Shown here one piece after another: positions 35,713-39,111 of a DNA stretch of 39,111 bases. The notes below the pieces were generated by a model, which made no database searches, was not told where the DNA came from, and saw only the letters and a list, made by a program, of their open reading frames with translations. Each line of letters starts with the position of its first letter. Position 1 is the stretch's first letter. The DNA lies in the NCBI GenBank assembly GCA_022649305.1, contig JALCNW010000041.1, positions 1 through 39,111 of the forward strand, in the 5' to 3' direction. Made by a program: the position numbers and the translations under genes. The DNA is from Enterobacter sp. (GTDB lineage Bacteria; Pseudomonadota; Gammaproteobacteria; Enterobacterales; Enterobacteriaceae).

Positions 35713-36714
35713 ATGAAAACCAGAAAACTGACGGAAGCCGATGTAACGGCGGAATCTGTCTTTATGTTACAGCGCCGCCAGGTTTTAAAGATGCTTGGTA
35801 TCAGCGCGACTGCTATAACGCTTTCCCCTGCTGCACATGCCGACCTGCTTGACTGGTTTAAAGGCAACGACCGCCCTAAAGCGCCTCCTGGTCTACCGCT
35901 GGATTTTACCAAACCTGCGCAATGGCAAAATAAACTGGCCCTTACGCCCGAAGATAAAGTCACCGGATACAATAACTTCTATGAGTTTGGCCTTGATAAA
36001 GCCGATCCTGCCGCTAATGCTGGCAGCCTGAAAACCGATCCGTGGACGTTAAAAATAGAAGGTGAAGTGGCGAAACCCCTCACGCTGGATCACCACGATT
36101 TAACGACGCGCTTCCCGCTTGAAGAGCGAATCTACCGCATGCGCTGCGTCGAAGCCTGGTCGATGGTTGTCCCCTGGGTAGGCTTCCCGCTGCATAAGCT
36201 GCTGGCATTAGTCGAGCCCACCAGCAATGCAAAATATGTGTCTTTCCAGACCCTCTATTCCCCGGAGCAAATGCCGGGGCAGAAAGACCGTTTTATTGGC
36301 GGGGGACTCGAATATCCTTATGTTGAAGGGCTTCGCCTTGATGAAGCCATGCATCCTCTTACCCTTCTCACCGTGGGCGTTTATGGCAAAGCATTGCCGC
36401 CGCAAAACGGAGCGCCGATACGGCTGACTGTGCCGTGGAAATATGGTTTTAAGGGCATTAAGTCGATCGTGAGCATTAAGTTGACTCGTGAACGGCCTCC
36501 CACTACCTGGAATCTCGCCGCCCCAGGTGAATACGGTTTCTTTGCCAACGTGAATCCCCATGTTGATCATCCGCGCTGGTCGCAAGCTACCGAACGCTTT
36601 ATTGGCTCAGGCGGCGCGCTGGATGTTAAACGCCAGCCAACGTTGCTGTTTAATGGCTACGCGGACGAAGTTGCCTCGCTCTATCGCGGGCTGGATCTAC
36701 GGGAGAGTTTCTAA
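35713..36714 (+). CDS. msrP: Periplasmic methionine sulfoxide reductase catalytic subunit MsrP (YedY)
   Basis: MsrP is a molybdopterin enzyme that reduces oxidised methionines in periplasmic proteins, using electrons from MsrQ. From the ATG at 35713 (GGAGG upstream) it has 333 residues, one fewer than E. coli. The Tat signal [17 protein letters not shown] (twin arginine at 21-22, cleavage after AHA near residue 43) shows export in folded form. The molybdenum ligand Cys145 lies in [14 protein letters not shown], and [16 protein letters not shown] is conserved. msrQ follows without a gap. In E. coli K-12 the pair (yedYZ) lies elsewhere beside hprSR; here it is next to acuI, with no regulator genes alongside. 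Confidence 0.96.
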   Translation: MKTRKLTEADVTAESVFMLQRRQVLKMLGISATAITLSPAAHADLLDWFKGNDRPKAPPGLPLDFTKPAQWQNKLALTPEDKVTGYNNFYEFGLDKADPAANAGSLKTDPWTLKIEGEVAKPLTLDHHDLTTRFPLEERIYRMRCVEAWSMVVPWVGFPLHKLLALVEPTSNAKYVSFQTLYSPEQMPGQKDRFIGGGLEYPYVEGLRLDEAMHPLTLLTVGVYGKALPPQNGAPIRLTVPWKYGFKGIKSIVSIKLTRERPPTTWNLAAPGEYGFFANVNPHVDHPRWSQATERFIGSGGALDVKRQPTLLFNGYADEVASLYRGLDLRESF

Positions 36715-37314
36715 GTGCGCTTAAGCATAAAGCAGATTACCTGGTTGAAAGTGATTCTGCATCTGGCGGGATTGCTTCCTTTTATCTGGCTATTCTGGGC
36801 GGCGAACCAGGGCTATTTCAGTGCCGATCCGGCAAAAGATATCCAACATTTTACCGGTAGGATGGCTCTGAAATTTTTACTGGCCACCTTGCTGGTTTCC
36901 CCGCTCGCGCGCTACGCTAAACAACCATTATTGATTCGCACCCGACGTTTATTAGGATTGTGGTGTTTTGCCTGGGCGACGCTGCATCTCACCAGCTATG
37001 CGCTGCTTGAGCTTGGGATTAACAATCTGGCGCTACTCGGCAATGAGCTGGTCACTCGCCCTTACCTGACGCTGGGCATTGTGAGCTGGTTTATTCTGCT
37101 TGCGCTTACGCTGACCTCAACGCAGTTTGCGCAACGAAAACTCGGTAGGCGGTGGCAGTTATTGCACAATTTCGTCTATCTTGTTGCGATACTGACCCCG
37201 ATACATTACCTGTGGTCGGTGAAGATTTTATCCCCGCAGCCCATCATGTATGCGTTATTGGCTGTAGCGCTTTTGATCTGGCGTTATAAGAAGTTCCGTC
37301 AGTGGTGGCGATAG
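36715..37314 (+). CDS. msrQ: Heme-binding membrane subunit MsrQ (YedZ)
   Basis: MsrQ is an inner membrane b-type cytochrome that passes quinol electrons to MsrP. The 199-residue protein starts at GTG immediately after the msrP stop codon ([17 protein letters not shown] aligns with E. coli). About six membrane helices are visible, with the conserved heme-ligand histidines in [25 protein letters not shown] and [16 protein letters not shown]. It is about 12 residues shorter than E. coli YedZ because the C-terminal tail stops at KFRQWWR. Confidence 0.95.
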   Translation: MRLSIKQITWLKVILHLAGLLPFIWLFWAANQGYFSADPAKDIQHFTGRMALKFLLATLLVSPLARYAKQPLLIRTRRLLGLWCFAWATLHLTSYALLELGINNLALLGNELVTRPYLTLGIVSWFILLALTLTSTQFAQRKLGRRWQLLHNFVYLVAILTPIHYLWSVKILSPQPIMYALLAVALLIWRYKKFRQWWR

Positions 37315-37347
37315 TCCACGAAACTGTGCGTTTTCCCGCAGAAACCC

Positions 37348-37383
37348 TATCAACCGCACCACTTTTTTGGATTGCGGTTGATA
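37348..37383. promoter_or_regulatory. Perfect 11-bp inverted repeat upstream of aroQ-accBC
   Basis: TATCAACCGCA (37348-37358) and TGCGGTTGATA (37373-37383) are exact inverted copies separated by 14 bases with a T-run. The symmetric arms lie about 50 bp upstream of a TATAAT. It may be a DNA operator, or the RNA hairpin at the end of the msrQ transcript, although no T-run follows the second arm. Confidence 0.6.
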
Positions 37384-37432
37384 ATCTTCCCTGATAAGAC
37401 CAGTATTTAGCTGCCAAATGCTACGAAATCGT

Positions 37433-37438
37433 TATAAT
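37433..37438 (+). promoter_or_regulatory. -10 element of the probable aroQ-accB-accC promoter
   Basis: A perfect TATAAT lies about 110 bases before aroQ, with no good -35 at 16-18 bp upstream. A long leader follows, as is known for accBC in E. coli. The promoter role is inferred from position and the single element. Confidence 0.5.
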
Positions 37439-37548
37439 GTGCGACTTTGGTTTTCCTGACAGGGGTTTTGATCCTCTGAAAAGGTGACAATCGCGCGTCG
37501 AAGGTATATTTTGTTTTTTACCGGAGATTCGCAGGAGATAGCGGCACA

Positions 37549-38001
37549 ATGGCTGACAAATTCCACATCTTAGTTCTCAACGGACCGAACCTTAACATGC
37601 TCGGTACGCGTGAACCGGAGAAGTATGGCTCATTGACCTTGGGCGAAATTGTTAACCGTCTGAGTACGGAAGCAGCATCGCTTAACGTGGAATTTGACCA
37701 TTTTCAGTCGAATGCGGAGTTCGCAATCATCGACCGAATTCATCAGGCTAAAGACACTGTAGACTATATCCTGATTAATCCGGCCGCGTTTACGCACACC
37801 AGTGTTGCTATCCGCGACGCATTGCTTGCAGTGAGCATCCCGTTTATCGAGATCCACCTGAGCAATGTGCATGCCCGTGAACCGTTCCGCCATCATTCCT
37901 ATCTTTCAGATATCGCTGCTGGCGTTATCTGCGGACTGGGTGCGGAAGGTTATTCATACGCTTTACAGACAGCGGTCAAACGCTTGTCACAATCACACTA
38001 A
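37549..38001 (+). CDS. aroQ: Type II 3-dehydroquinate dehydratase AroQ
   Basis: AroQ dehydrates 3-dehydroquinate to 3-dehydroshikimate in the shikimate pathway, as a dodecamer. The 150-residue length is typical of the type II family. Family marks are [22 protein letters not shown] (Arg21 and active-site Tyr26), DFD then HFQSNAE (residues 48-57), [16 protein letters not shown], and the [18 protein letters not shown] stretch with catalytic His103. It lies 21 bp before accB on the same strand and should be part of the acc transcript. E. coli K-12 has only the unrelated type I enzyme AroD, so this gene is one of the marks that separate this organism from it. Confidence 0.96.
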   Translation: MADKFHILVLNGPNLNMLGTREPEKYGSLTLGEIVNRLSTEAASLNVEFDHFQSNAEFAIIDRIHQAKDTVDYILINPAAFTHTSVAIRDALLAVSIPFIEIHLSNVHAREPFRHHSYLSDIAAGVICGLGAEGYSYALQTAVKRLSQSH

Positions 38002-38022
38002 ACAAGAGTACGGAACCCACTC

Positions 38023-38484
38023 ATGGATATTCGTAAGATTAAAAAGCTGATCGAGCTGGTTGAAGAATCAGGCATCTCCGAACTGGAAATTTCTGAAGGC
38101 GAAGAGTCTGTACGCATCAGTCGTGCCGCGCCAGTCAGTAACTTCCCAATGATGCAGACTTATGCTGCACCAATGATGCAACAGCCTGCTCTGTCTAACG
38201 CCGTTGCTCCGGCACCAGAAGCACCGGTCGCAGCAGCCGCAGAAATCAGTGGCCACATCGTACGTTCCCCAATGGTTGGTACTTTCTACCGCACCCCGAG
38301 CCCGGATGCGAAAGCGTTCATCGAAATCGGTCAGAAAGTCAACGTCGGCGATACCCTGTGCATCGTCGAAGCCATGAAAATGATGAACCAAATCGAAGCA
38401 GACAAGTCTGGTACTGTTAAAGCGATTCTGGTCGAAAGTGGTCAGCCGGTAGAATTTGACGAGCCTCTGGTCGTCATCGAGTAA
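38023..38484 (+). CDS. accB: Biotin carboxyl carrier protein AccB
   Basis: AccB carries the biotin of acetyl-CoA carboxylase, the first committed step of fatty acid synthesis. The 153-residue protein is three shorter than E. coli; the loss is in the Ala/Pro-rich flexible linker (about residues 36-75). The conserved N-terminus [23 protein letters not shown] and the biotinyl domain with the [10 protein letters not shown] motif (biotin on Lys119) are intact, as is the thumb-like [13 protein letters not shown] segment. In E. coli AccB represses its own operon. accC starts 10 bp downstream. Confidence 0.98.
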   Translation: MDIRKIKKLIELVEESGISELEISEGEESVRISRAAPVSNFPMMQTYAAPMMQQPALSNAVAPAPEAPVAAAAEISGHIVRSPMVGTFYRTPSPDAKAFIEIGQKVNVGDTLCIVEAMKMMNQIEADKSGTVKAILVESGQPVEFDEPLVVIE

Positions 38485-38494
38485 CGAGGCGAAC

Positions 38495-39111
38495 ATGCTG
38501 GATAAAATTGTCATCGCCAACCGTGGCGAGATCGCATTGCGAATCCTTCGTGCCTGTAAAGAATTGGGCATTAAGACTGTTGCTGTGCATTCAAGCGCGG
38601 ATCGCGATTTAAAACACGTATTGCTGGCGGATGAGACGGTCTGTATTGGCCCGGCTCCGTCCGTAAAAAGCTATCTGAACATCCCGGCTATCATCAGCGC
38701 CGCTGAAATCACCGGCGCGGTGGCAATCCATCCGGGTTATGGCTTCCTCTCTGAGAACGCCAACTTTGCTGAGCAGGTTGAACGCTCTGGCTTTATCTTC
38801 ATCGGCCCGAGAGCTGACACAATCCGCCTGATGGGCGACAAAGTGTCTGCGATCACCGCGATGAAGAAAGCTGGCGTACCGACCGTACCAGGCTCCGACG
38901 GCCCGCTGGGCGACGATATGGATGCTAACCGTGCCCATGCTAAACGCATTGGCTATCCGGTTATCATCAAAGCGTCAGGCGGCGGCGGCGGTCGCGGTAT
39001 GCGCGTTGTACGTAGCGATGCTGAACTGGCGCAGTCCATCTCCATGACCAAAGCTGAAGCGAAAGCGGCTTTCAGCAACGACATGGTGTACATGGAAAAA
39101 TACCTGGAAAA
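38495..39111 (+). CDS. accC: Biotin carboxylase AccC, 3'-truncated by window edge
   Basis: The frame opens at the ATG at 38495 ([25 protein letters not shown]) and runs to the window end without a stop, giving 205 complete codons of the usual 449 or so. AccC carboxylates the biotin on AccB with ATP and bicarbonate. The present part has the N-terminal biotin carboxylase domain ([14 protein letters not shown] near residue 79), Lys116 and Lys159, and the glycine-rich ATP-grasp loop SGGGGGRGM (161-169). GAGG lies seven bases before the ATG. Confidence 0.98.
   Translation, partial: MLDKIVIANRGEIALRILRACKELGIKTVAVHSSADRDLKHVLLADETVCIGPAPSVKSYLNIPAIISAAEITGAVAIHPGYGFLSENANFAEQVERSGFIFIGPRADTIRLMGDKVSAITAMKKAGVPTVPGSDGPLGDDMDANRAHAKRIGYPVIIKASGGGGGRGMRVVRSDAELAQSISMTKAEAKAAFSNDMVYMEKYLE

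Overview
This 39 kb window is an ordinary, gene-dense stretch of an enterobacterial chromosome. Almost every protein is close to full length and recognisable as the counterpart of an Escherichia coli K-12 protein, in nearly the same order (gltD, nan genes, sspBA, rpsI-rplM, zapE, zapG, degQS, mdh, argR, yhcN, yhcO, aaeBAX/aaeR, tldD, yhdP, rng, yhdE, mreDCB, csrD, acuI, accBC). The differences from K-12 point to an Enterobacter/Lelliottia/Klebsiella-type member of the Enterobacteriaceae: no nanE in the nan operon, a second yhcN-like gene, an extra aldehyde dehydrogenase gene beside yhcO, and msrPQ plus a type II dehydroquinase (aroQ) between acuI and accB. I cannot fix the genus from sequence reading alone.

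Layout. 1-1281: 3' part of gltD (glutamate synthase small subunit). 1324-6016 (minus): sialic acid catabolism, nanR-nanA-nanT-nanK-nanQ, with a readable NanR operator and CRP-type site before nanA. 6129-8420 (minus): sspA-sspB, then rplM-rpsI. 8710-10422: divergent zapE and zapG, both linked to cell division or envelope growth. 10593-13119: periplasmic serine proteases degQ and degS. 13181-14996: mdh and argR, divergent. 15374-16351: two small secreted YhcN-family proteins and a barstar-like protein. 16398-22161: aldehyde dehydrogenase, then the aromatic-acid efflux system aaeXAB with its regulator aaeR. 22200-32254 (minus): a long co-oriented cluster mreB-mreC-mreD-yhdE-rng-yhdP-tldD (cell shape, nucleotide sanitation, RNA processing, envelope lipid transport, peptide maturation). 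32537-34477: csrD. 34661-39111 (plus): acuI, msrP-msrQ (periplasmic methionine sulfoxide repair), aroQ, accB and the 5' part of accC.

Functionally, the nan cluster imports and degrades sialic acid; DegS/DegQ serve envelope stress and protein quality control; MsrPQ repairs oxidised periplasmic proteins; AccB/AccC start fatty acid synthesis. Regulatory signals I could read include intrinsic terminators, ARG boxes before argR, the NanR repeats, CRP-type sites, an mreB promoter, an rplM promoter with a long leader, REP-like hairpins, and an RNA hairpin that would hide the msrP ribosome binding site. I found no mobile element, CRISPR array, tRNA, rRNA or prophage, and no clearly new multi-gene system. 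The most interesting points are local: the missing nanE, the msrP hairpin, the inverted repeat upstream of aroQ-accBC, and the accessory genes between argR and aaeB.
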